Of a DNA stretch of 64,000 nt, positions 1 to 8,900 are shown one piece after another (positions within the stretch are counted from its first letter, which is position 1; every line of letters begins with the position of its first letter). The stretch comes from CADCUY01 sp964242735 (GTDB taxonomy: Bacteria; Actinomycetota; Actinomycetes; Actinomycetales; Quadrisphaeraceae). The stretch spans positions 1 to 64,000 of the forward strand of contig CAXTAK010000010.1 in NCBI GenBank assembly GCA_964242735.1. The letters run 5' to 3'. The position numbers were made by a program, and so were the translations under genes. The notes below the pieces were generated by a model. The model searched no databases. It was given only the letters and a program-made list of their open reading frames with translations, and was not told the origin of the DNA.

Positions 1-1
1 C

Positions 2-22
2 GAGATGTACTACGACATCTGA
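2..22 (+). CDS. 3' end of a probable type I glutamine synthetase (partial)
   Basis: Only the last six codons and the stop are inside the window; they read EMYYDI. Type I glutamine synthetases end in a short aromatic tail of the form (F/Y)xxYYD/S(V/I), so this fits a GlnA C-terminus, but six residues are weak evidence. A strong hairpin follows directly, consistent with the end of a transcription unit. The call is indirectly supported by glnE at the other end of the window, because glnA and glnE are close neighbours in actinobacteria such as Mycobacterium. The identity is inference. Confidence 0.5.
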   Translation, partial: EMYYDI

Positions 23-49
23 GGGGTCAGCGGCGTGGCCCGCCCCATC

Positions 50-86
50 GAACCCCCGCCGGTCCCTCATGGACCGGCGGGGGTTC
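50..86 (+). terminator. Rho-independent-type terminator hairpin
   Basis: A perfect 16-bp inverted repeat (50-65 pairs with 71-86) with a 5-nt loop lies 27 bp after the stop of the upstream gene. There is no long T tract, as is usual in high-GC actinobacteria. It probably ends the putative glnA transcript. Confidence 0.8.
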
Positions 87-206
87 CCTCGTCCTCGACC
101 GCGGACACCGTCGCTCCGGTGACCCAGCAGTCCGCAGGCAGGCCGCAGCGGCGCCGCAGTCGTCCGCCCCTTCCTCGCGCGCCCGCCCTGGTGCACCCTC
201 GAGCTC

Positions 207-518
207 GTGGTTCCCGCCGTCCAGGACCGAGCCCCGACCCCCACCGCGAGGGGGGTCGTGGCCCTGGCGGGCCTCGCAGCTCCCACCGCCGCTCCGTACG
301 TCGTCGACGGCTTGCACCGCCTGCCGCTGCGCGAGGTCGCGGGCGGAGCCCACGACCCGAAGGACCTGTGGCCACAGTGCCTCGTCGCCGGGCTGGTGCA
401 GCTGGCCGGCGTGTTCGCTGCCTGCTCGACCCCTGTGGTGCTCGGTGTCGTGGGGCTCGTCGCCGGCGCCGCCCTGCTGCCTGCGCGGCCCATGACGCTC
501 GCCGCTGAGCAGCGCTGA
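207..518 (+). CDS. Hypothetical small membrane protein
   Basis: A 103-residue frame from a GTG. It carries a weak hydrophobic stretch near residues 17-30 and a clear hydrophobic segment around residues 60-92, with no recognised domain. There is no clear Shine-Dalgarno sequence, and competing frames exist on both strands in this very GC-rich stretch, so it could be spurious. I favour it mildly because the hydrophobic pattern is protein-like while the antisense frames are Arg-rich shadows. Nothing recognisable lies between its end and the regulator gene at 703. Confidence 0.3.
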   Translation: MVPAVQDRAPTPTARGVVALAGLAAPTAAPYVVDGLHRLPLREVAGGAHDPKDLWPQCLVAGLVQLAGVFAACSTPVVLGVVGLVAGAALLPARPMTLAAEQR

Positions 519-702
519 CCACGGCGCTGGCCGTCATCGCGGCGGCGTGCCCGTCCGCGGCGGTCGTGAGGTGCTCGCCCGCCGCTCCGGCCCTGGCGAG
601 CTGGCGCCTCGACTGATCCGGGAGGACTCCTCCACGAGCGGGAGCCCCCTCGTGGCAGCGTCCAGCCGACCCCGGCGCCCGTCGCCACCACGGCGGACCC
701 GC

Positions 703-1323
703 TCAGGCGAGTCCCGGGTCGGCACCGCCAGGGGCGCGGTAGGTGCGCCCGTCCACCCCCGTCACCCGTCGCCGCACGGGGGCGCCGGCGCGCTTGAGGT
801 CCGCGCGCACGGTGTGCTCCCCCACCGTCAGCGCCGCGGCGACCGCCCGGGCCGACATGCCCGCGGCGGTCAGGGCCACCACGACCCGCACCCGCGTCGC
901 GGTGGGCAGCTCCACCAGGCGGGCCAGGTACATCTCGGTGGAGCAGTACTCCCGCCACGACTGCGCCGTCAGGGCGCGGTCGGGGCGACCGCGCCAGGCG
1001 TCGAGGACCTGCGCGGTGACCCGCGCGGCCACGTCCTCGACGTCCTGGGAGCTCCACGGCTGCCCGGCGTCGAGCACCAGCACCTGCTGGCCGAAGCGCT
1101 GGTGCGCACCCTGCTGGGTGATGCCCAGCACCTCGCCCACCTCGCTCCACGAGGCGCCGCCCGCGCGCACGGCGCCCACCGCCTCGTGCACCAGCAGCTC
1201 GGCGTGGTGCGCCGCGTCCTCCGCGGCCTCGAGGACCGCTGCGGCGCCGCTGCCGGTGACCACCCGGTCCAGGGCGGCGCGCACCTGCTCGGCGCGCGCG
1301 GTCATCGCTGCGGTGCTCAGCAC
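703..1323 (-). CDS. Helix-turn-helix DNA-binding protein
   Basis: About 206 residues from a GTG at 1323 that has a G-rich Shine-Dalgarno-like stretch just upstream; a longer form from 1359 is possible. Two HTH-like segments are visible: one near the middle (SWSEVGEVLGITQQGAHQRF) and one near the C-terminus (SARAVAAALTVGEHTVRADL). The tail contains VTGVDGRTYRA, resembling the V-G-x-DG-K/R-TY tail of some actinobacterial HTH and ParB-like proteins. It is probably a transcriptional regulator; the target is unknown. It lies downstream of and on the same strand as the sugar ABC operon, 88 bp past sugC, so it could be co-transcribed. Confidence 0.75.
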   Translation of the reverse strand: MLSTAAMTARAEQVRAALDRVVTGSGAAAVLEAAEDAAHHAELLVHEAVGAVRAGGASWSEVGEVLGITQQGAHQRFGQQVLVLDAGQPWSSQDVEDVAARVTAQVLDAWRGRPDRALTAQSWREYCSTEMYLARLVELPTATRVRVVVALTAAGMSARAVAAALTVGEHTVRADLKRAGAPVRRRVTGVDGRTYRAPGGADPGLA

Positions 1324-1411
1324 CCGCCCACCCTCACCCGATGGCACCCCGGCGTCCACCGCTGGCCCCGGACGGCGGAACTGCGGGCCCGCCGGTGGTC
1401 GAGCGAAGGCC

Positions 1412-2686
1412 TCAGGCCGCTCCCACGGAGGTGCGCCCCCCGACGGCCTCCTGCCGGGCCATCGCCTCCTGCACCTGCTCCTCGCGGTCCTGGGCAGCGA
1501 GGCGCGTCAGCTCCGCTCCAGCCTCGGCGTCGCGTGTGAGGTTCTCCCCGGACGTCGGGTCGAACACGTGAGCCTTGCGGCTGTCGAGCCAGAACTCGGC
1601 CTCCCGACCCTCGCGGATGCGGCTCGCCGCGTCGATCGAGACGATCGCCTGCGTGCGCAGCTCCTCGGCGTCCAGCTCCTTCGACAGGTCGCGCAGCTGC
1701 CGGGTGACACCCTCGGGCGCCTCGTAGGGGATGTAGGCGTACTGCGAGTCCCCCAGCCACTCCGTCACGTCGACCCGCGCCCGGAACACCGACCCCAGGT
1801 GTCGCTTGGAGTCCTCGACCAGGGAGGCGTCCTCGAAGTACTCCGGGCGAACGCCCACCATCAGCAGGTCGCGGCCGGCGACGGCAGCGGTGCGGCGGCC
1901 ATCGAGCTCCATGGGCCCGAACGGGGTGACCAGCCGCGAGCCCTCCACCGTGGCAGGCAGGAAGTTCATCGGCGGGGACCCGATGAACCCGGCAACGAAC
2001 AGGTTCACCGGCTGGTCGTACAGCTCGCGCGGCGAGGCGACCTGCTGGATGACGCCCTTGCGCAGCACGCACACCCGGTCCCCCAGCGTCATCGCCTCGG
2101 TCTGGTCGTGGGTGACGTACACCGTGGTGATCCCCAGACGCCGCTGCAGGCGGGCGATCTCGGTGCGCATCTGCCCGCGGAGCTTCGCGTCGAGGTTGCT
2201 CAGCGGTTCGTCGAAGAGGAACGCCTCGGCCTCGCGCACGATGGCCCTGCCCATCGCCACGCGCTGACGCTGCCCGCCGGAGAGGTTCGCGGGCTTGCGC
2301 TCGAGGTGCTCGTGCAGCTCCAGGACGTCGGCCGCGGAAGTCACGCGCCGGCGCACCTCCGCGTCGTCCATCTTGTGCAGCCGGAGCGGGAAGGCGATGT
2401 TCTCGAACACCGTCAGGTGCGGGTACAGCGCATAGTTCTGGAAGACCATCGACAGGTTGCGGTCGCGCGGTGCCTTGTCATTGACCCGCTTCCCGCCGAT
2501 CATCATATCGCCGTCGCTGATGTCCTCCAGCCCGACGATCATGCGCAGCAGCGTGGACTTCCCGCACCCGGAGGGACCTACGAGGATCATGAACTCACCG
2601 TCGGCGATGTCCAGGCTCACGTCGTTGACAGCGGGGAAGCCGTCGCCGTACTTCTTGACGATGTTCTTCATCTCGATGGCGGCCAT
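1412..2686 (-). CDS. sugC: Sugar ABC transporter ATPase, SugC/UgpC/MsmK type
   Basis: A 424-residue carbohydrate-import ATPase that powers uptake through the two permeases encoded just upstream. Walker A is GPSGCGKST (residues 37-45), the ABC signature is LSGGQ (135-139), Walker B ends in FLFDEP, and the switch histidine lies in YVTHDQTEAMTLGDR. A C-terminal TOBE/MalK-like regulatory region follows (from about 240 to the end). The chosen ATG has AGAGAGGA 6-7 nt upstream; the longer in-frame reading overlaps the permease genes and is not protein-like. The sequence closely resembles mycobacterial SugC of the trehalose importer LpqY-SugABC, so trehalose recycling is the likely role, but related maltose or other disaccharide systems are possible. 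Confidence 0.9.
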   Translation of the reverse strand: MAAIEMKNIVKKYGDGFPAVNDVSLDIADGEFMILVGPSGCGKSTLLRMIVGLEDISDGDMMIGGKRVNDKAPRDRNLSMVFQNYALYPHLTVFENIAFPLRLHKMDDAEVRRRVTSAADVLELHEHLERKPANLSGGQRQRVAMGRAIVREAEAFLFDEPLSNLDAKLRGQMRTEIARLQRRLGITTVYVTHDQTEAMTLGDRVCVLRKGVIQQVASPRELYDQPVNLFVAGFIGSPPMNFLPATVEGSRLVTPFGPMELDGRRTAAVAGRDLLMVGVRPEYFEDASLVEDSKRHLGSVFRARVDVTEWLGDSQYAYIPYEAPEGVTRQLRDLSKELDAEELRTQAIVSIDAASRIREGREAEFWLDSRKAHVFDPTSGENLTRDAEAGAELTRLAAQDREEQVQEAMARQEAVGGRTSVGAA

Positions 2687-2727
2687 CGGGATCCTCTCTG
2701 GTGGAACGGCTCGGTGGGACGGCGGGC

Positions 2728-3561
2728 TCAGCCCTTGACCGCGCCGTTGGTGAGGCCGGCGACGATGCGCCGCTGGAAGAGCAGGACGAGGACGACGACC
2801 GGGATGGTCACGATCACCGCGGCGGCGGCGATCGGCCCAGAGGGGTCCTCGAACTGGGAGGCGCCGGAGAAGAGACCGAGGGCAGCCGGCACCGGCCGCG
2901 AGGCCGAGGTCGAGGTCAGCGAGATGCCGTAGACGAAGTCGTTCCACGCGATGAAGAAGGCGATGATCGCCGTCGTGAAGACTCCCGGCGCGGCGAGCGG
3001 GACGATGACCTTGCGGAACGCCTGCAGGGTCGTGGCGCCGTCCACCTGCGCCGCCTGCTCCATCTCCCAGGGGATCTCCCGGAAGAAGGCCGACATCGTC
3101 CAGATGGACAGCGGCAGGGTCAGTGAGAGGTAAGGGATGATCAGCCCGGGCCACGTGTCGTACAGACCGACCTGGCGCCACACGTTGAACAGCGGCGTGA
3201 CGATCGAGATGACCGGGAAGATGGACACTCCCAGGGCGGTCGTGAGCACCAGCCGCTTGCCCGGGAAGTCGAGCCGCGCTATGGCGTAGGCGGCCAACAT
3301 GGCCAGGACGCACGAGATGGCCGTGGCGATCAAGCAGATCCCGAACGAGTTGCGCAGCGCAGGCAGGAACAGCTCGCTCGCCGACCCCGTGAGGATGTTC
3401 TGGTAGTTGACGGTGCTGAAGACGGTCGGCAGGAACCGGCCGTTGGCGATGTCGGCGGGCGCCTTGAGCGACAGCGAGACGATCCACGCCACCGGGAAGA
3501 GCGCGTACAGCACGATGACGGCGCCGCCGACGAGCCACCAGTTCCTCTCGCGCGTGGACAT
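2728..3561 (-). CDS. sugB: Sugar ABC transporter permease, SugB/MalG type
   Basis: A 277-residue inner-membrane permease with six predicted hydrophobic segments and the EAA loop typical of binding-protein-dependent permeases (EMEQAAQVDGATTLQAFRKV). It starts at an ATG overlapping the stop of the first permease by one base (TGATG), which implies translational coupling. The ATPase gene follows after 41 bp. By position and sequence it corresponds to SugB of the trehalose importer. Confidence 0.88.
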   Translation of the reverse strand: MSTRERNWWLVGGAVIVLYALFPVAWIVSLSLKAPADIANGRFLPTVFSTVNYQNILTGSASELFLPALRNSFGICLIATAISCVLAMLAAYAIARLDFPGKRLVLTTALGVSIFPVISIVTPLFNVWRQVGLYDTWPGLIIPYLSLTLPLSIWTMSAFFREIPWEMEQAAQVDGATTLQAFRKVIVPLAAPGVFTTAIIAFFIAWNDFVYGISLTSTSASRPVPAALGLFSGASQFEDPSGPIAAAAVIVTIPVVVLVLLFQRRIVAGLTNGAVKG

Positions 3562-4523
3562 CAGCCCTCCCCCCTGGCCGACGCCAGGTCGACCTTGAAG
3601 CCCTTGATGAAGCCGGCGGCGATGAGCACCACGCAGAGGAACAGCAGCACCGAGACGGCCGAGCCCAGTCCGATCTCCAGACGCGCGATGGTCTGCCGGT
3701 AGGCCAGGAAAGAGATCGACTCGGTGTTGTTGGCGCCACCGGTCATGACGAAGACGGAATCGAACACGCGGAAGGCGTCCAGGCTCCGGAAGAGCAGAGC
3801 GACCATGATGGCCGCCTTCATGTTCGGGATGGTGACCTTGCGCATCCGCTGCCACCACGTCGCGCCGTCGACCTTCGCGGCCTCCTGCAGGACCGACGGC
3901 ACCTGGGCCAGACCCGAGAGCAGGAGCAGGGAGATGAACGGGGTGGTCTTCCAGATCTCCGCGAGGCAGATGACGAAGATGGAGGTGCCGAACGAGCCGA
4001 ACCAGTCGGTGTCGGCGCCCACCCCCGGCAGCCACGCGAACCAGCTGTTGACGAAACCGGTGTTGATCTCGAAGGCGAAGGACCACGCGAAGGAGCTCAC
4101 CACGGTGATGACGGCGTAGGGGATGAGGATCGCCGCCCGCACGAAGGGGCGGATGGAGGCCAGGGCGTTGGCCATGACGAGGGCGAGCCCGAAGCCGAGC
4201 ACCAGCTCGACGGCGACGGTCACGACGGTGATGAGCAGGGTGACGGCCAGGGAGGTCCAGAACAGGGTGTCGGTGAGGATCACCCCGTAGTTGCCCAGGC
4301 CGATGAAGGAGCGGTTCGCCGGGTCGGTCAACCGGTAGGAGAACAGCGAGTCGTAGACCGCCTGCGCGATGGGGTAGGCGGTGACGGCGATCATGACGAC
4401 GAAAGCGGGGCCGGCCAGCAGCCAGCCGAGGCGCCGCTCGGCCCGCGAGCGGTCGGAGATCCCGGCGCGCGGGGACGACACCGGCTCGGTCTTCTCCACC
4501 GGCGGGAGGGTCGTGGTGCTCAC
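3561..4523 (-). CDS. sugA: Sugar ABC transporter permease, SugA/MalF type
   Basis: A 320-residue membrane protein with a short cytoplasmic N-terminus, about six membrane spans and an EAA loop (VLQEAAKVDGATWWQRMRKV). The GTG start overlaps the stop of the binding-protein gene by four bases (GTGA) and its own stop overlaps the next permease start (TGATG), so the operon is tightly coupled. A longer in-frame extension upstream overlaps the binding-protein gene in another frame and is rejected. Confidence 0.88.
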   Translation of the reverse strand: MSTTTLPPVEKTEPVSSPRAGISDRSRAERRLGWLLAGPAFVVMIAVTAYPIAQAVYDSLFSYRLTDPANRSFIGLGNYGVILTDTLFWTSLAVTLLITVVTVAVELVLGFGLALVMANALASIRPFVRAAILIPYAVITVVSSFAWSFAFEINTGFVNSWFAWLPGVGADTDWFGSFGTSIFVICLAEIWKTTPFISLLLLSGLAQVPSVLQEAAKVDGATWWQRMRKVTIPNMKAAIMVALLFRSLDAFRVFDSVFVMTGGANNTESISFLAYRQTIARLEIGLGSAVSVLLFLCVVLIAAGFIKGFKVDLASARGEG

Positions 4524-5854
4524 AGCAGCTGCTCTCCTGCCAGGACGGAGGTGATGAGCTCGGTCGCCCGCTCGCCCGTCGCGCCCGGGGTGACCGAGCT
4601 CGGGGGGTGGTACGAGCGCTGGATGCTCGAGGTGACCTCGCTGTAGTACGCGGTCAGCGGTCGGGGGGCCGCCTGCTCGAGCGACTGGCGGATGACCGGG
4701 GCCATGGGGAAGACCTCGAGCACCTCGGGGTCGTCGTAGGCCGCGGCCAGCGCCGCCGGGTTGCCGTTGGTGGTGAAGTAGTAGGTCTGGTTCTCCAGGG
4801 AAGTGATGCACTCGACCGCGTCGTAGGCGGCGGCGACGTCGCTCGAGAAGGCACCCACGCCGATGTTGATCCCCCCGATCGGCGGTGCGGACGGGGCCCC
4901 CGCCTCGACCTGCGGGTACAGCGCCCACCCGTAGTCCTCGACCACCGAGGCGTCGAGGGTGCCGCCCTCGACGGCGGCCAGCGCCCGGCCGTAGACGAAC
5001 GGCCAGTTGACCATGAACGCGGCGTCGCCCTCCTCGAAGTCGGTGACGTTCGCGTCCTCGCCCGCGGTGGAGAACGCGGGACCCCCGACCCCGCTGTCGG
5101 CGACCAGCTCGATGACCTCGGCGGCCCGCTGGCCGGCGGGCGAGGTCAGCCCGAGCTGCACGTCCGCCGGGTCGTCCGCGGTCTCCTCGATGATCGAGCC
5201 GCCGGCGGACTCCACGAGGGCGTTGACCCACACCGTCAGCGCCTCCGCGCGGATGCCCTGCGCGGCGATCGTCGTGTCCTGGTCCTGGGCGGCGGCGACC
5301 AGCTGGTCCCAGGTCACCGGCTGGGTCATGTCCAGCCCCGCCGCCTCGGCGACGGACTGCTTGAACCACAGGAGCTGGGTGTTGGCGAAGAACGGGACGA
5401 CGACCAGCTCGCCGTCCCACGTCGCCGACTCCACGGGCCCGGAGATGGCGTCCTGCTGCACCTGCGCCGTGATGTCCTCCGGCACGGGGGCCAGGAAGCC
5501 CGCCTGCGCGAACTCCGGGGCGAAGGGGGTGTCGAGGCTCATGATGTCGATCGAGGAGTCCTCCGCCGCGAGGCGGCGCACCAGCTGCTGGCGCTGCTCG
5601 GAGGACTCGCGGGGCAGCTGGGAGATGGCGATCGTGTAGGTCCCGCCCGAGTCCTCGCTGCAGCGGCCAGCGATCTCGGCCTGCCCCCCGGAGTCGGGAT
5701 TGATGTACCAGGTCAGCGTGGGCGGACCCGCATCGGTGCTGCCCCCGCACCCGGCCAGCCCGACCAGTCCCACCGAACCCACGACCGCGGCGGCCGCACC
5801 CCTGTGAAGCCGCCGCGAGCGCGCCCCGCGGTGGTTCCTGTCACGTGCGGTCAT
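4520..5854 (-). CDS. lpqY: Sugar-binding lipoprotein of the ABC transporter, LpqY-like
   Basis: A 444-residue extracellular solute-binding protein. The N-terminus is Arg-rich, then has a hydrophobic stretch and a lipobox LAGC with the lipidated Cys at residue 36. The body is SBP_bac_1-like (TLTWYINPDSGG near the mature N-terminus). It is the first gene of the minus-strand operon lpqY-sugA-sugB-sugC; its stop overlaps sugA by 4 nt. Trehalose is the best-guess substrate, by homology of the whole operon to mycobacterial LpqY-SugABC, which recycles trehalose released from mycolate metabolism; in an organism without mycolates it may serve nutrient uptake. The promoter should lie in the 86 bp before 5940. 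Confidence 0.85.
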   Translation of the reverse strand: MTARDRNHRGARSRRLHRGAAAAVVGSVGLVGLAGCGGSTDAGPPTLTWYINPDSGGQAEIAGRCSEDSGGTYTIAISQLPRESSEQRQQLVRRLAAEDSSIDIMSLDTPFAPEFAQAGFLAPVPEDITAQVQQDAISGPVESATWDGELVVVPFFANTQLLWFKQSVAEAAGLDMTQPVTWDQLVAAAQDQDTTIAAQGIRAEALTVWVNALVESAGGSIIEETADDPADVQLGLTSPAGQRAAEVIELVADSGVGGPAFSTAGEDANVTDFEEGDAAFMVNWPFVYGRALAAVEGGTLDASVVEDYGWALYPQVEAGAPSAPPIGGINIGVGAFSSDVAAAYDAVECITSLENQTYYFTTNGNPAALAAAYDDPEVLEVFPMAPVIRQSLEQAAPRPLTAYYSEVTSSIQRSYHPPSSVTPGATGERATELITSVLAGEQLL

Positions 5855-5940
5855 CGTCGTCGACTCCCCCTCGGCGCCACGGTGCGCCGATCCGGTGAGC
5901 TTGGGCCCACCCGGTCACCGAGCGCAAGGGGCCTGGGAGA

Positions 5941-6744
5941 TCAGTCCCCGGTGCCCGGCTTCGACATCGACGCGTGCTGCGCGGCCCCGACGGTGTCGGG
6001 CGTGACGGCGGCCAGGTGCGCCTGCACCCGCGACTTCAGCGACCCGGCGACCACGTGGTCCTTGCCCTTCATCAGGCCCTCGAAGCCCTGGCGCGCGACC
6101 TGCGCGGCGCTGTCCTTCTTCGCCGCACCGACCTTCGTGTCGTCCCCGACGTCGGCGCGGTCGAAGAACTCGGTCTCGGTGGGCCCCGGCAGCAGGGCGG
6201 TGACGGTGACGCCGGTGTCCTTCAGCTCCTCGCGCAGCGCCTGCGCGAAGGACTCCACGAACGCCTTCGACGCCCCGTACACGGCCTGGTACGGCGCGGG
6301 CATCCGCGAGACCACCGAGGAGGTGAACAGCAGCCGTCCCTCTCCGCGCCCCACCATCTGGGGCACCAGCGCCTTCGCGAGGCGCACGGTGGAGGTGATG
6401 TTGAGGTCGATGATGCTGACCTCGTCGGCGAGGTCGGTGTCGGTGAACGCGCCGCCGGCGCCGACGCCGGCGTTCAGCGCCGCGGCGTCCAGCGCCCGCC
6501 CGGTGCCGGTGGTCGCGGCGTGCACCGCCGCCACGCCCTCGGGGACGCGCAGGTCGGCGCGCACCGCGGTGACCTGCGCGCCCGCGGCGGTCAGCTCCGC
6601 GGCGGCCGCGTCCAGCTCGGCGTCCTCGGCGGTGAGCACGAGGTCGTAGCCGTGCTCGGCGAACTGCCGCGCCAGCTCCAGGCCGATGCCGCTGGAGGCG
6701 CCGGTGACGAGGGCGAGGGGACGGGTGGTGGTGGGGCTGGACAT
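5941..6744 (-). CDS. Short-chain dehydrogenase/reductase
   Basis: A 267-residue classical SDR. It has the nucleotide-binding motif TGASSGIG near residue 14, an NAG motif (LNAGVGAGG) and the catalytic pair in YGASK, with Ser in FTSSVVSR. The ATG at 6744 is preceded by AGGAGCGACC, a good ribosome site; the longer frames upstream are Arg/Gly-rich shadow. The substrate is unknown. It resembles SDRs often annotated as oxidoreductases of the DltE/YqjQ type. It sits alone between the ABC operon and a divergent nucleotidyltransferase gene. Confidence 0.85.
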   Translation of the reverse strand: MSSPTTTRPLALVTGASSGIGLELARQFAEHGYDLVLTAEDAELDAAAAELTAAGAQVTAVRADLRVPEGVAAVHAATTGTGRALDAAALNAGVGAGGAFTDTDLADEVSIIDLNITSTVRLAKALVPQMVGRGEGRLLFTSSVVSRMPAPYQAVYGASKAFVESFAQALREELKDTGVTVTALLPGPTETEFFDRADVGDDTKVGAAKKDSAAQVARQGFEGLMKGKDHVVAGSLKSRVQAHLAAVTPDTVGAAQHASMSKPGTGD

Positions 6745-7091
6745 GGTCGCTCCTGGGTCCGGGGACGTGGTGGTCCTCCGGTGCCCGCTGCGGCGCCGAC
6801 CATGCCCCCACGTGGGGCCCCGTGTGCGGGCCACCGCGTGCGGCGGCCCGTGCCGGGATGTCGCGCTGCCGCAACCGGGCACCACCGCAGCGTGGCCCGC
6901 TCACTCCCGGAGCGCCCCCGGGCGACCCCACCCGCCCCGTCCGGCGCAGGCATCCCGGACGGCGGGAAGCGGCAGCGCGCGATCGGTCCCATCATGGGTC
7001 GTGCGTCGACCCTCCGTCGTTCGCGGAGAGGAGCGTCGCCCGTGAGGACCGTCCACAGCACCACCGGCCGCAGCACCACGGGCAGGGCCCG
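6745..7091. promoter_or_regulatory. Divergent intergenic region with a 12-bp palindrome
   Basis: This 347-bp stretch separates the minus-strand SDR from the plus-strand nucleotidyltransferase and should carry both promoters. The only structure I can point to is the perfect 12-bp palindrome CCCCACGTGGGG at 6806-6817, about 60 bp upstream of the SDR start; it could be a dimeric operator but may be chance in DNA this rich in G and C. No small gene is supported. Confidence 0.3.
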
Positions 7092-7802
7092 GTGACGGGC
7101 ACCGTGCAGGCCGTGATCCTCGCCGCCGGGATGGGCACCCGCCTGGGCCGCCCGCTGCCCAAGCCGCTGACCGCGCTGCGCGACGGTCGCACCATCCTGG
7201 AGCAGCAGGTCGACAACCTGCGCTCGGTGCTGGGCAAGCGCCTGCCGATCACGGTCGTGGTCGGGCACCAGGCGACGGTGGTGATGCAGGCGGCCCCGAA
7301 GCTGCTGTTCGCCTACAACGCCCGCTACGAGACCACCAACACCTCCAAGTCCCTGCTGCGCGCCCTGCGCACCTCCCGTCCCGGCGGGGTGCTGTGGTTG
7401 AACGGCGACGTGGTCTTCGACCCGCGCCTGCTCCACGAGCTGCTCCCCTCCATCGCCGCCGACCGCAGCGCGATCTGCGTGAACACCGAGACCGTGGCCG
7501 AGGAGGAGATCAAGTACACCGTCGACGCGCACGGCTTCGTCGCGCAGCTGTCGAAGACGGTCGTCGGGGGCCTGGGTGAGGCGGTGGGCATCAACTACGT
7601 CTCCTCGGCCGACAAGCCGGTGCTGATCCGGCACCTGCGCGCGTGCGCACCCACGGACTACTTCGAGCGCGCCATCGAGACGGCGATCGCTGCTGGCGGG
7701 CTGCGCTTCGCCCCGGTGGACATCTCGGGATACGCCGCCGTGGAGGTCGACTTCGAGGAGGACCTGGCGCGCGCCGACGTCCTGACCTCCGCCAGCGCCT
7801 GA
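7092..7802 (+). CDS. Sugar/choline-phosphate nucleotidyltransferase, LicC-like
   Basis: A 236-residue nucleotidyltransferase of the NTP_transf_3 type. The N-terminus shows the signature AVILAAGMGTRLGRPLPKPL, the central LNGDVVFDP supplies the metal-binding Asp, and EVDFEEDLARA near the C-terminus is typical of LicC-like CTP:phosphocholine cytidylyltransferases and related sugar-1-phosphate enzymes. A TTNTSKSLLRAL stretch also fits LicC. The start is a GTG at 7092; a second in-frame GTG at 7104 cannot be excluded. The substrate cannot be read from sequence. It converges with ackA, 12 bp apart, and has no obvious partner gene nearby. Confidence 0.75.
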   Translation: MTGTVQAVILAAGMGTRLGRPLPKPLTALRDGRTILEQQVDNLRSVLGKRLPITVVVGHQATVVMQAAPKLLFAYNARYETTNTSKSLLRALRTSRPGGVLWLNGDVVFDPRLLHELLPSIAADRSAICVNTETVAEEEIKYTVDAHGFVAQLSKTVVGGLGEAVGINYVSSADKPVLIRHLRACAPTDYFERAIETAIAAGGLRFAPVDISGYAAVEVDFEEDLARADVLTSASA

Positions 7803-7814
7803 GGGACCGGGTGC

Positions 7815-8896
<1,082 letters not shown>

Positions 8897-8900
<4 letters not shown>
